Of a DNA stretch of 64,000 nt, positions 39,426-48,171 are shown piece by piece. The translations under genes were made by a program, and so were the position numbers. How positions within the stretch are numbered: the stretch's first letter is position 1; every line of letters begins with the position of its first letter. Below the pieces are notes generated by a model. It worked only from the letters and a program-made list of their open reading frames with translations. It ran no database searches and was not told where the DNA came from. Source of the DNA: Marinomonas sp. IMCC 4694 (GTDB lineage Bacteria > Pseudomonadota > Gammaproteobacteria > Pseudomonadales > Marinomonadaceae). The DNA lies in the NCBI RefSeq assembly GCF_008122525.1, contig NZ_VSRV01000001.1:744001-808000 (forward strand), given 5' to 3'.

Positions 39426-40016
39426 ATGAAATTGAAACTGGTTAGTTTGCTTGTCTCGAGTGTGGTTCTTGTTGCTTGTAGTAAAGAGGTGATTAATGCA
39501 CCTGTTGCAGCAATCCCTGATTGTGTTTTTGCGGATGGTTCTAATCAAGCTGCTCCAGATTGGGTATGTGGTGCGCCATTAGAGGGTGTTGCTCTATCTG
39601 CGGTTGGCTACAGTGAAAAATCGGCGGCGGGACCTAATTATATGAAACAAATGGCGGCGACCGCAGCGCGCGTGGAATTGGCTCAAGTATTAAGTGTTGA
39701 CCTGCAAAATATGGTGAAGCAGTACGTTGAAACAACGGGCGCAGGTGACGCCGAAACGGTTGATCGTGTAAATAGCGTAGTGACTAAGCAAGTTACCGAG
39801 CAAAAACTGATTGGCTCTAAAGTGGTTCGTCAAATGCCTACACCGACTGGTGGTTTGGTTGTATTGGTGGGTTTAAACCCAGCGGAAGCGGAAGAAGCGG
39901 CGGAAGGTATTTTACGTTCGTCAATGCGAAATGAAGCCGCTTTATTTCAAAAAATGGAAGCCGAAAAAAGCTTTGATGAGCTCGCTGCAGAAATTGTAAA
40001 GCGTCGCGCTAATTAA
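39426..40016 (+). CDS. LPP20-like lipoprotein
   Basis: A 196-residue lipoprotein. The signal peptide LKLVSLLVSSVVLVAC has its lipobox at LVAC, so Cys is acylated. The sequence ALSAVGYSEKSA, then MKQMAATAARVELAQVLSV resembles the LPP20 family, seen in several Gram-negative envelope proteins of unknown role. The ATG at 39426 is preferred; the TTG at 39411 lacks a ribosome site. Localisation between inner and outer membrane is not clear from the residues after Cys (SKEV). Confidence 0.75.
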   Translation: MKLKLVSLLVSSVVLVACSKEVINAPVAAIPDCVFADGSNQAAPDWVCGAPLEGVALSAVGYSEKSAAGPNYMKQMAATAARVELAQVLSVDLQNMVKQYVETTGAGDAETVDRVNSVVTKQVTEQKLIGSKVVRQMPTPTGGLVVLVGLNPAEAEEAAEGILRSSMRNEAALFQKMEAEKSFDELAAEIVKRRAN

Positions 40017-40146
40017 GCTAATTAAGCTAATGGCGAGGGTGGCAGTCTGCTTTGTGGCCCTCGTTTTCTTAATGTATTAACAAAGTTATGAGATTGAAAC
40101 TGTCTACGTCGTGTTTGTTGCCGTACCTTTGTCGTTGGGGGTTTTG

Positions 40147-41181
40147 TTGAAGGTATTACCCGCTTTATGTATTCGAGTGATCTTGTGTGTCATCACTCTT
40201 ATTGTCATTGGTGCCTGCGATACCCGCTTTAAGGCGGAAATATTGCTGTCTCAATATGTGGCTGATTTAAGTCGTTCTGCGCTCCTCGATTTTTCGGCAC
40301 CTAATAAGATCATGCCAGATGCCTTACCTTCTGCACGTTATCGTCAACAGACGTTAACTCAATTTGATATCGGTCTATTAGATTTTTTGTCTTTACAACA
40401 GTGCGATGTTGGGGTTGTTGTTGGCAAAAAAAACAGCATTCTTGGTAAGGTAATGCCAGATAGCCAACGTTTTTTATATGAGCTGGATATTATTCGTGCA
40501 ATTGAGTCATGCGATATTAAGAATGATGCTTTAGCGGCGGAGTTATTGAGCGTTGCACAGAAAAAACGTGATGAATTACCTGCGGCGCTGGGTAACGCTA
40601 TTTTTAATGGTGCTGAATCCGAGGCTTTTTTCAGTTTATCAAATGGTTTTTTGCCACTAGATTACACCACGTCTGAGCAGCAACTATTGTTGGATGCATT
40701 GAATCGACTTGTCAATATTGCTGAAAGTCTTCATGGTCTTCCTGACGTTGATGCCGTGGTATTTGAAGGGGATTTAAAAGTGTTGATGGACAGTGAGTAC
40801 GCCGGACGTTTGTTGTATTCTTTGGCTCAAGTGACGCAGTCTTTAACACAGGTTACTGCCCAGATATCGTCCCTTGATCAGTCGGTGTGTGGTGCGCCAA
40901 TAGGATACCTTAAACAACAATTTGAGGTGGATTATGTTGAACAGATACAGCCTTATATGGGCCGCATAAACCAAGGTGCCTATTTGGTTTTACCTCTACT
41001 TGATCGCCTAGTAAGCGCCGTTCAACCACTGACCGTTGACATGGAGCACTTTGTCAATCAGCTCTCCTTGGTTCATGTTCGCAGTATATGGCGAGGTTAT
41101 CAAATAGCCTCTCAAAACCATGCGAAGCAATGGAGCGTTTTATTTAAACAGTGTGGCGTACTTTTGGCGGCAGTATCTTAA
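40147..41181 (+). CDS. DUF3080-like lipoprotein
   Basis: About 344 residues from TTG 40147, behind GGGG; an earlier in-frame GTG at 40111 would lengthen the n-region. The signal (IRVILCVITLIVIGAC) ends in a lipobox, followed by DTRFKAEILLSQYVADLSR. The middle has FDIGLLDFLSLQQCDVGVVVGKKNSILGKVMPDSQR, typical of DUF3080 as I recall it. Function unknown. Its last 4 bases overlap the convergent gene at 41178. Confidence 0.72.
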   Translation: MKVLPALCIRVILCVITLIVIGACDTRFKAEILLSQYVADLSRSALLDFSAPNKIMPDALPSARYRQQTLTQFDIGLLDFLSLQQCDVGVVVGKKNSILGKVMPDSQRFLYELDIIRAIESCDIKNDALAAELLSVAQKKRDELPAALGNAIFNGAESEAFFSLSNGFLPLDYTTSEQQLLLDALNRLVNIAESLHGLPDVDAVVFEGDLKVLMDSEYAGRLLYSLAQVTQSLTQVTAQISSLDQSVCGAPIGYLKQQFEVDYVEQIQPYMGRINQGAYLVLPLLDRLVSAVQPLTVDMEHFVNQLSLVHVRSIWRGYQIASQNHAKQWSVLFKQCGVLLAAVS

Positions 41182-41501
41182 ATGTGCATGTTAATGTGCT
41201 GTTCGAGGTTTTTAACGGCATCGTATTGGTAAGCAGGGCCGTCGGATAAGGGCTCTTGGCTTAAAGCTTTTAGTAGGGCGAGATTGGCAATTGGGTTGTG
41301 ACTGATGCTGTGTGAAAATTGCATGGGACGAGTTATAGCGTGCGGTTTATGAAAGTTTAATGTGTCGGGCGTATCCTGCAGTGAAGGGCCAGGTTGATTA
41401 AACAAACTCATTAGTAGGGCGAAGTGCGCATTGCCGGTAACAGATTGACCGGCTTTACTGCCTTGGGTAACCTGGGTTTCGACAATTTCTCTTATATTCA
41501 T
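41178..41501 (-). CDS. hypothetical protein, possibly VC2046/SO_2500-like
   Basis: A 107-residue soluble protein (MNIREIVETQVTQGSKAGQS, then FALLMSLFNQ). A weak resemblance to the VC2046/SO_2500 family rests on the FALLxxL region only. It converges on the DUF3080-like gene with a 4-base overlap. Confidence 0.6.
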   Translation of the reverse strand: MNIREIVETQVTQGSKAGQSVTGNAHFALLMSLFNQPGPSLQDTPDTLNFHKPHAITRPMQFSHSISHNPIANLALLKALSQEPLSDGPAYQYDAVKNLEQHINMHI

Positions 41502-41784
41502 TTTAACGTCCGCTCATTTGTCTGTGATCTATCTATCGGCATTTATTGGAGTATCTTAAGAAAACAGCCAATTAATTACCGTTGCTATCAAGGTAAGGCG
41601 TCTTCTTGTTGAAAGGCGCCCTACCTTGATGTGTCGTAGGTCGATGCAGCAAATTTTGCTCAATGTGTAGCTCAAACCAGTGAAGCGTCGTACTATAAGG
41701 CGTAATAGAGCGATTATTATTACGTTCTTGTGCTTTTATTCAAAAAAGTGAGCCGCCTGATGGCTGTGCGGTAAGGCATAATGC

Positions 41785-42849
41785 ATGCATGATATTAATG
41801 AGTTGATCGATAACGTAAGGCATAACGAAGAAATTGCGCGTAAATTTTTCGAAATAGAGCGTTGTATTCTGTCAATTGGGCGTTGTGATCAGTTTGTTTC
41901 TACTTTGACCAAAGAAGTGCAAAAGCAGTTTAATGTGCCTTATGTTTGGGTGAATCTGATTAACGAGGCGCCACTTTCTCATTTGATTGAGAGTCTTGAA
42001 AAAACACCAGATCTGCGTGACCGAGTGATATTTACTCGACGCCGTTTTATGATCGATATTATAAAATCAAGCAATAAGACGATTTTGGTGAATGCGAATT
42101 TGAGCCGTTGTTGGGATATTATTCCTCCAGTGTTTCGCGATGTCGTGTCTTCACTTGCAATTTCACCGCTTACGATTGATGGTGAATTGGTGGGCTTATT
42201 TTGTCAGGCTGATTCAGACAGTACGCGTTATGATGCCGCCACTAAAGATACATTTTTACTCGATCAACTGGCGATAAAAATCTCCATTTGTTTGAGTAAT
42301 GTGACGGCCAGAGAGAAGTTAGAGTACTTGGCAACGCGCGATCCTTTGACCGGATTATTAAACCGTCGACAACTTGAATTGATGTTGGATAGGGAATTTG
42401 CTCGCACTAAGGTTCAAGGGCGAGATCTCGCCGTGGTCTTTATTGATTGTGATGCTTTTAAGTCGGTCAACGACACCTTGGGCCATAATTGTGGTGACGA
42501 AGTGCTAGAGTATATTGCAAAGCGCTTATTAAAGTACGTGCATAAACAAGGCTTGGCGTTTCGTTTTGCCGGCGATGAGTTTGTCTTTGTTATGCCAGGT
42601 AAAAGTTATGAACAAGCCATTTTGGTGGCAGAATCCATACAAGACTATTTGCAATCCAATCCGCTGAGGTATAAGTCAAATCTTGTCCCTATTACCATCA
42701 GTTATGGTGGTGCCAGTGTGATCTCTGACGCACCGAACAGCTATAAATACTTGTTAAAAATCGCGGATGAGCGCCTTTATAATTATAAAAATAACCGTAA
42801 AAGATCCGTACCAACAAAAGTCTTCAAATTTTTAAATCGACTTCGTTGA
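41785..42849 (+). CDS. DUF484/GAF-GGDEF diguanylate cyclase
   Basis: A 354-residue protein. The N-terminal part resembles a DUF484/GAF sensor (FVSTLTKEVQKQFNVPYVWVN; FCQADSDSTRYDAATKDTFLLDQLA). The C-terminal domain is a GGDEF domain (ATRDPLTGLLNRRQLE; FIDCDAFKSVNDTLGH). The signature reads AGDEF rather than GGDEF, a variant known to be active in some proteins. No RxxD inhibitory site precedes it. It would make c-di-GMP. The gene ends where the HexR-like palindrome of the glk operon begins. Confidence 0.85.
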   Translation: MHDINELIDNVRHNEEIARKFFEIERCILSIGRCDQFVSTLTKEVQKQFNVPYVWVNLINEAPLSHLIESLEKTPDLRDRVIFTRRRFMIDIIKSSNKTILVNANLSRCWDIIPPVFRDVVSSLAISPLTIDGELVGLFCQADSDSTRYDAATKDTFLLDQLAIKISICLSNVTAREKLEYLATRDPLTGLLNRRQLELMLDREFARTKVQGRDLAVVFIDCDAFKSVNDTLGHNCGDEVLEYIAKRLLKYVHKQGLAFRFAGDEFVFVMPGKSYEQAILVAESIQDYLQSNPLRYKSNLVPITISYGGASVISDAPNSYKYLLKIADERLYNYKNNRKRSVPTKVFKFLNRLR

Positions 42850-42853
42850 TTTA

Positions 42854-42868
42854 TGTAATTTTATTACA
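42854..42868. promoter_or_regulatory. HexR operator upstream of glk-zwf-eda
   Basis: TGTAATTTTATTACA is a near-exact match to the HexR consensus TGTAATTNNATTACA reported for gammaproteobacteria. It is the core of a perfect 11-bp inverted repeat (42849-42859 and 42863-42873). HexR represses glucose and Entner-Doudoroff genes and is released by KDPG. It lies about 85 bases before glk. Confidence 0.75.
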
Positions 42869-42953
42869 TAAATGGTGAGGGTTTTTGAGTGTTACGGTAT
42901 TTTTCACTTCTGTTTTGTTGTAAAATTTCAAAAAAATTAGATAAGGTTCATTT

Positions 42954-43934
42954 ATGTCTCATGCCTTAATCGCTGATCTTGGTGGTACTAATGCGCGCTT
43001 TGCTTTAGTGCCTATCCATCATTACGATCCCTTAGAAGTTAGGGTTCTCCCTTGTGCAAATTACGACACTTTTTTTGACGCGGCAGCCGACTATATCGAT
43101 TCATGTAGTGTTGCAATGGAAGATATTGAAGCGATTGTGTTGGCCATTGCCGGTCCGGTCAATCAGCCAATTATCCGTTTTTCCAATAATCCATGGCAAT
43201 TCACCCGCTCTGAAGTCCAATCGTATTTTGGCGGTGACAAATCAGTTGCTTTTTTAAATGATTTTGATGCGGTTGGTCATTGTTTGGAGATTCTAAAACC
43301 AGACGATCTTGTGGTGGTGGGTGAGTCTTCTGCGGTGGATACGACAGGTGTCTGCTGGGTGATAGGGGCTGGAACGGGTTTGGGTATCTCTTGCGTTGTG
43401 CCGCAGGCGGATGGACCAAACATTGTTTTGCCTGGTGAGGGTGGTCATGTTGATCTGTCTGCTTGCAATGAAGTGGAAGACAATATTTTGAAGTTTTTGC
43501 GTACTCGTCATCATCGCGTTTCCGCTGAACGTGTTCTTTCAGGTATGGGACTTGAAAATATTTATGAAGCCCTTTCGTTACAATCGGGTATTGAGAAGCG
43601 CTTAACGGCTCCTGCTATTGGTGAGGCTTTAAAGGCAGGTGATGACCCCATTGCTATTGCTGCTCTTGAACAATTTTTTGTCTTTTTAGGGCGAGTTATT
43701 GGGGATCTTGTATTGTCTGTTGAGTCCCGTGGTGGTGTTTACATTGCGGGTGGGATTGTGCCACGGTATTTGAATGAAATAGTAAAAAGCGGTTTTCGTG
43801 ATGCAATGAACGATAAAGGCCGTATGAAAGCATTTGTTTCCCCCATTCCAACTTTTGTTGTGATGTCAGAATACCCAGGGCTGATGGGGTGCGCATGTTA
43901 CGCATCTCATCTTGTATCGAAAGCCAAGATTTAG
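42954..43934 (+). CDS. glk: glucokinase
   Basis: A 326-residue ROK-unrelated Glk-type glucokinase, phosphorylating glucose with ATP. Motifs LIADLGGTNARFALV, LAIAGPVNQP, FLNDFDAVGH, GAGTGLGIS and GEGGHVDL are conserved. First gene of glk-zwf-eda, behind a HexR site. It ends 14 bases before zwf. Confidence 0.94.
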   Translation: MSHALIADLGGTNARFALVPIHHYDPLEVRVLPCANYDTFFDAAADYIDSCSVAMEDIEAIVLAIAGPVNQPIIRFSNNPWQFTRSEVQSYFGGDKSVAFLNDFDAVGHCLEILKPDDLVVVGESSAVDTTGVCWVIGAGTGLGISCVVPQADGPNIVLPGEGGHVDLSACNEVEDNILKFLRTRHHRVSAERVLSGMGLENIYEALSLQSGIEKRLTAPAIGEALKAGDDPIAIAALEQFFVFLGRVIGDLVLSVESRGGVYIAGGIVPRYLNEIVKSGFRDAMNDKGRMKAFVSPIPTFVVMSEYPGLMGCACYASHLVSKAKI

Positions 43935-43948
43935 TTGGAGAGTTGAGA

Positions 43949-45424
43949 ATGAAGGCCAGTTTAAAAGCCTGTGATGTTGTAATTTTTGGTGGCGGTGGTG
44001 ATCTTGCGATGCGTAAGTTGCTGCCAGCCTTGTACCATTTGGATATGGACGGTCTGCTTGCCCCGACGACTCGAATTATTGGAGCTTCAAGACGAGAAGT
44101 GAGTACTGAAGAATATCAGAAAAAAATTCGTGTAGCGCTCGATGAATTTGTTCCTTCTAGTATTGGCGATGAAAAAACATGGCCGCGCTTTAAAGAACGC
44201 TTGAGTTATGTGTCTGTTGATGCTCAGCAAGAAGCCGACTTCACACGATTAAATGACCAGCAGGTTGGCGGTGACAATCGTGATGTTGTGTTTTATCTCG
44301 CTACGTCTCCTGATTTGTTTGGGTCTATTTGTTCTTCACTGGCGATTCATGGCCTCAATGCCGATCGTATGCGTGTTGTGTTAGAAAAGCCGTTAGGTCG
44401 AGATCTAGCCTCTTCACGAGCTATCAATGACGAAGTCATGAAGAACTTCAATGAGCAGCAAGCGTTTCGGATTGATCATTATTTAGGTAAGGAAACGGTT
44501 CAAAACTTATTGGCGATTCGCTTCGGTAACACGTTATTTGAACCACTTTGGGACAGTGCGCATATAGATAATGTGCAGATTACTGTATCAGAGACGGTTG
44601 GTGTAGAGGGTCGTTGGGGTTATTACGATAACGCGGGTGCCATGCGCGATATGGTGCAAAACCACTTAATCCAGTTATTATGTCTAGTGGCGATGGAGCC
44701 ACCAGGGCGTATGGATGCCGATTCTGTGCGCGATGAAAAGATCAAAGTGCTCAAGGCGTTGCGTCCTATTGCTGGGGCAAATGCCTATACCAAAACAGTA
44801 CGTGGCCAATATGCGAAAGGCATGATCAAAGGCAAAGATGTGCAAGGTTATTTTGATGAAGAGGGCAGTAACCCGAATTCTAAAACAGAGACCTTTGTTG
44901 CTTTACGTGCTGATATTGACAACTGGCGTTGGGCTGGCGTCCCATTCTACCTAAGAACGGGTAAGCGCTTAGGTCAACGTTATTCAGAAATTGTTATTCA
45001 ATATAAAGCGGTGCCGCACAGTATTTTTAGTGATGAAAGTAACCGTCAGTTACAGCGTAATCAGCTGATTATTCGTTTGCAACCTGAAGAGAAAATCTCA
45101 CTGACGGTAATGAACAAAGTGCCTGGTGCGAGCGAAGGCATGAATCTTCAGCCGGTTGATTTGAACTTGAGTTTGACCGAAGCCTTTAATGATAAGCGCA
45201 GTCCTGAAGCGTACGAGCGTTTGTTATTAGACGTTATGCGCAATGATGCGACCTTATTTATGCGCTATGATGAAGTGGAAGCGGCTTGGAAGTGGGTTGA
45301 TGGCATTATGTCAGCGTGGAATCAAACCAGCGAACGCCCTAAAGAGTACGCTTCCGGTTCGTGGGGGCCTGCGGCATCTATGGCGCTACCTATTAAAGAT
45401 GGCCGTAACTGGCACGATTATTAA
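43949..45424 (+). CDS. zwf: glucose-6-phosphate 1-dehydrogenase
   Basis: A 491-residue NADP-dependent enzyme giving 6-phosphogluconolactone. The nucleotide motif is DVVIFGGGGDLAMRKLLPAL (the usual GxxGDLxxRKL); the catalytic motif is FRIDHYLGKETVQNLL. ATG 43949 follows GGAG; an earlier in-frame ATG at 43889 overlaps glk. eda follows after 20 bases, without pgl between them. Confidence 0.96.
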   Translation: MKASLKACDVVIFGGGGDLAMRKLLPALYHLDMDGLLAPTTRIIGASRREVSTEEYQKKIRVALDEFVPSSIGDEKTWPRFKERLSYVSVDAQQEADFTRLNDQQVGGDNRDVVFYLATSPDLFGSICSSLAIHGLNADRMRVVLEKPLGRDLASSRAINDEVMKNFNEQQAFRIDHYLGKETVQNLLAIRFGNTLFEPLWDSAHIDNVQITVSETVGVEGRWGYYDNAGAMRDMVQNHLIQLLCLVAMEPPGRMDADSVRDEKIKVLKALRPIAGANAYTKTVRGQYAKGMIKGKDVQGYFDEEGSNPNSKTETFVALRADIDNWRWAGVPFYLRTGKRLGQRYSEIVIQYKAVPHSIFSDESNRQLQRNQLIIRLQPEEKISLTVMNKVPGASEGMNLQPVDLNLSLTEAFNDKRSPEAYERLLLDVMRNDATLFMRYDEVEAAWKWVDGIMSAWNQTSERPKEYASGSWGPAASMALPIKDGRNWHDY

Positions 45425-45444
45425 GTGATAAAAGGAACAAGACA

Positions 45445-46068
45445 ATGACGACTTCTTATACTGCAGAACAGGTAATGACAGCGACTTCCGTAGTGCCTGT
45501 TATTGTTGTCGATAATGTGGAGCAAGCGGTTGCGCTGGGTAAAGCACTTGTTGCGGGTGGTGTGCCCGTTTTAGAGGTTACACTGCGTACGCCAGCCGCC
45601 TTAAAGGCTATCTCCGCGCTTCGTAAAGAAGTACCAGATGCGATTGTTGGGGCGGGTACTGTGTGTTCTCGTGCTCAATACATTCAAGCTATCGAAGCGG
45701 GATCACAATTTATTATTAGCCCTGGAATGACGGCAGACTTGTTGGCGGTAGGGAAAGAATATGACGTGCCTTATTTGCCTGCTGTGGCGACCATTTCGGA
45801 TATCTTGTTAGGCATGGAATACGGTTACGATCGTTTTAAATTTTTCCCAGCAGAAGTGAATGGTGGTATCAAGGCGCTAAAAGCATTTGGCGGACCCTTA
45901 CCTCAAATCAAGTTTTGCCCAACCGGTGGTATTGGTGCTGACAATTTCCGTGACTATTTAGCTTTGCCAAACGTGTTGTGCGTGGGTGGGTCTTGGATAG
46001 TACCGACTGATCTTGTGAAAGCCGGTAAATGGAGTGAAATTACCGAGTTGGCAAAATCAGTGGCTTAG
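45445..46068 (+). CDS. eda: KDPG/KHG aldolase
   Basis: A 207-residue class I aldolase that splits KDPG into pyruvate and G3P, the last Entner-Doudoroff step. Catalytic Glu is in VLEVTLRTPAAL; the Schiff-base Lys is in RFKFFPAE; phosphate is bound by FCPTGGIG. It ends the HexR-controlled operon and is followed by a terminator. Confidence 0.96.
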   Translation: MTTSYTAEQVMTATSVVPVIVVDNVEQAVALGKALVAGGVPVLEVTLRTPAALKAISALRKEVPDAIVGAGTVCSRAQYIQAIEAGSQFIISPGMTADLLAVGKEYDVPYLPAVATISDILLGMEYGYDRFKFFPAEVNGGIKALKAFGGPLPQIKFCPTGGIGADNFRDYLALPNVLCVGGSWIVPTDLVKAGKWSEITELAKSVA

Positions 46069-46088
46069 TAATTGGTTGATAATAAAAA

Positions 46089-46118
46089 GGGAAAGACATG
46101 AGTCTTTCCCTTTTTTTT
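46089..46118. terminator. terminator between eda and rpoD
   Basis: GGGAAAGAC, loop ATGA, GTCTTTCCC and then eight T. It lies between converging transcripts, 99 bases before the rpoD stop. Confidence 0.9.
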
Positions 46119-46217
46119 GCTTCTAAATTAAGGCTCTATTTCTGCAGCCATTCAACCTAAAAAAACGCTGGTTAAAAGCCACGGTTTTTGAATTTCTAGC
46201 CTTTCTTTAGTGTATTT

Positions 46218-48056
46218 TTAATCGTCTAAGAAGCTTCTTAAATGTTCGGAGCGGCTAGGATGGCGTAGTTTACGCAAAGCTTTTGCTTCGATTTGACGAA
46301 TGCGTTCGCGTGTCACATCAAACTGTTTGCCCACTTCTTCAAGTGTATGATCAGTATTCATGTCAATGCCGAAACGCATACGCAGTACCTTAGCTTCGCG
46401 AGCGGTTAGGCCAGCAAGCACCATGGTGGTGGATTCACGTAAGCCTTCGATGGTCGCGATGTCGATAGGAGACTCGGCGCCATCGTCTTCTATGAAGTCG
46501 CCAAGGTGAGAGTCTTCATCGTCGCCGATCGGGGTTTCCATGGAAATCGGCTCTTTCGCTATTTTCAACACCTTACGAATTTTGTCTTCTGGCATGTCCA
46601 TACGAGCCGCTAATTCTTCAGGTGTGGCTTCGCGCCCCATCTCTTGTAGCATTTGACGAGAGATGCGATTCAGTTTGTTGATCGTTTCAATCATATGCAC
46701 AGGGATGCGTATCGTGCGCGCTTGGTCGGCAATTGAGCGAGTAATCGCCTGACGTATCCACCATGTTGCGTAAGTAGAGAACTTATAGCCACGACGATAT
46801 TCGAATTTATCTACCGCTTTCATCAAGCCGATGTTGCCTTCTTGGATCAAGTCTAAGAACTGCAGTCCACGGTTGGTGTATTTTTTCGCAATAGAGATAA
46901 CCAGACGTAAGTTGGCTTCTACCATTTCTTTCTTAGCACGACGAGAGCGTGTCTCGCCGATAGAAATGCGACGGTTAATTTCTTTTAATTCAGCGATGGT
47001 TAAGCCAGTGTCTTTAGCGACTGCACGAAGTTTACGTTGGCTGCGCATAAACTCAGCTTCGTTCTCTTCAAGCATGCTAGCGTAATCAGCACCAGAAGCA
47101 ATTTGCTCTTTTAGCCAGTCTTGATTGGTTTCATTGCTTGGAAAGCGTTTCAAAAACTCGGTTCTTGGCATGCCAGATTTACGTACGCACACTTGCATGA
47201 TTAAGCGCTCTTGATCACGCACTTTTTCCATTCGAGAGCGTACACGATCAACCAAATCGTCAAACAATTTAGGCACCAGCTTGATGGGTGCGAAACTGAT
47301 GCTTAATTCTTCTTGTTTGCTCTGAACGGCAGGGTTTTGTCTGTCGTTGCTCTCAAGTAAGACTTTTAGCTCATTATAAATTCGAGCAATATCGTTGAAT
47401 CGTAATGCGGTCTCTTCAGGATCGGGGCCGTTGTCCGTTTCTTCTTCGGTAGAATCCGAATCGTCATCGTCATCCTCGTTGTCATTAGACTCTTCTTCAA
47501 TGACAGGTTCTTCTATTACGGCTTCTTCAAAAACAGGCTCTTCGCCATCGCCATCGATAAAACCGCTGAATATGTCGCTTAGTCGGCCTTCTTCTTCCTG
47601 TACTTTTGCGTAGGCGTTTAGCAAAACGTCGACGGCGCCAGGAAAATACGACACGGCGGCCATGACTTCACGTGTGCCTTCTTCGATGCGTTTGGCTATG
47701 GCAATTTCGCCCGCGCGCGTTAAAAGCTCGACGGTGCCCATTTCGCGCATGTACATGCGAACTGGGTCTGTTGTTCTGGTGATATCGCCTTCTACAGCGG
47801 CCAAGGCAGCAGCGGCTTCTTCGGCGGCCGCTTCGTCGGTGGAGTCACCTTCTTCCATAAGAAGGCTATCTTTATCGGGTGCAACTTCAGAAACCGTAAT
47901 GCCCATGTCATTGATCATGGCAATAATTTCTTCAACTTGCTCCGGGTCTGAAAGGTCATCTGGGAGATGGTCATTAACTTCAGCAAAAGTTAAGTAACCT
48001 TGTTCTTTGCCCTTGGAGATCAGCTCTTTGAGACGTGACTGTTGAGTGTCTGGCAT
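46218..48056 (-). CDS. rpoD: RNA polymerase sigma factor RpoD (sigma-70)
   Basis: A 612-residue primary sigma factor. Region 1.1 begins [21 protein letters not shown] strongly acidic non-conserved insert ([16 protein letters not shown] and neighbours, around residues 180-215) follows region 1.2. Region 2 includes [34 protein letters not shown] and [14 protein letters not shown]; region 4 contains [20 protein letters not shown]. Last gene of rpsU-yqeY-dnaG-rpoD. Confidence 0.97.
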   Translation of the reverse strand: MPDTQQSRLKELISKGKEQGYLTFAEVNDHLPDDLSDPEQVEEIIAMINDMGITVSEVAPDKDSLLMEEGDSTDEAAAEEAAAALAAVEGDITRTTDPVRMYMREMGTVELLTRAGEIAIAKRIEEGTREVMAAVSYFPGAVDVLLNAYAKVQEEEGRLSDIFSGFIDGDGEEPVFEEAVIEEPVIEEESNDNEDDDDDSDSTEEETDNGPDPEETALRFNDIARIYNELKVLLESNDRQNPAVQSKQEELSISFAPIKLVPKLFDDLVDRVRSRMEKVRDQERLIMQVCVRKSGMPRTEFLKRFPSNETNQDWLKEQIASGADYASMLEENEAEFMRSQRKLRAVAKDTGLTIAELKEINRRISIGETRSRRAKKEMVEANLRLVISIAKKYTNRGLQFLDLIQEGNIGLMKAVDKFEYRRGYKFSTYATWWIRQAITRSIADQARTIRIPVHMIETINKLNRISRQMLQEMGREATPEELAARMDMPEDKIRKVLKIAKEPISMETPIGDDEDSHLGDFIEDDGAESPIDIATIEGLRESTTMVLAGLTAREAKVLRMRFGIDMNTDHTLEEVGKQFDVTRERIRQIEAKALRKLRHPSRSEHLRSFLDD

Positions 48057-48171
48057 TCGACAACCTATCGTTAGAAATTCATTTGGGAGTTTAGCAAGCC
48101 GCGGATTATACTAAATTTAATCACTTTCATCCATAGAATCCTTGCATTTTTGATTGAAAATCAAGCAAACG

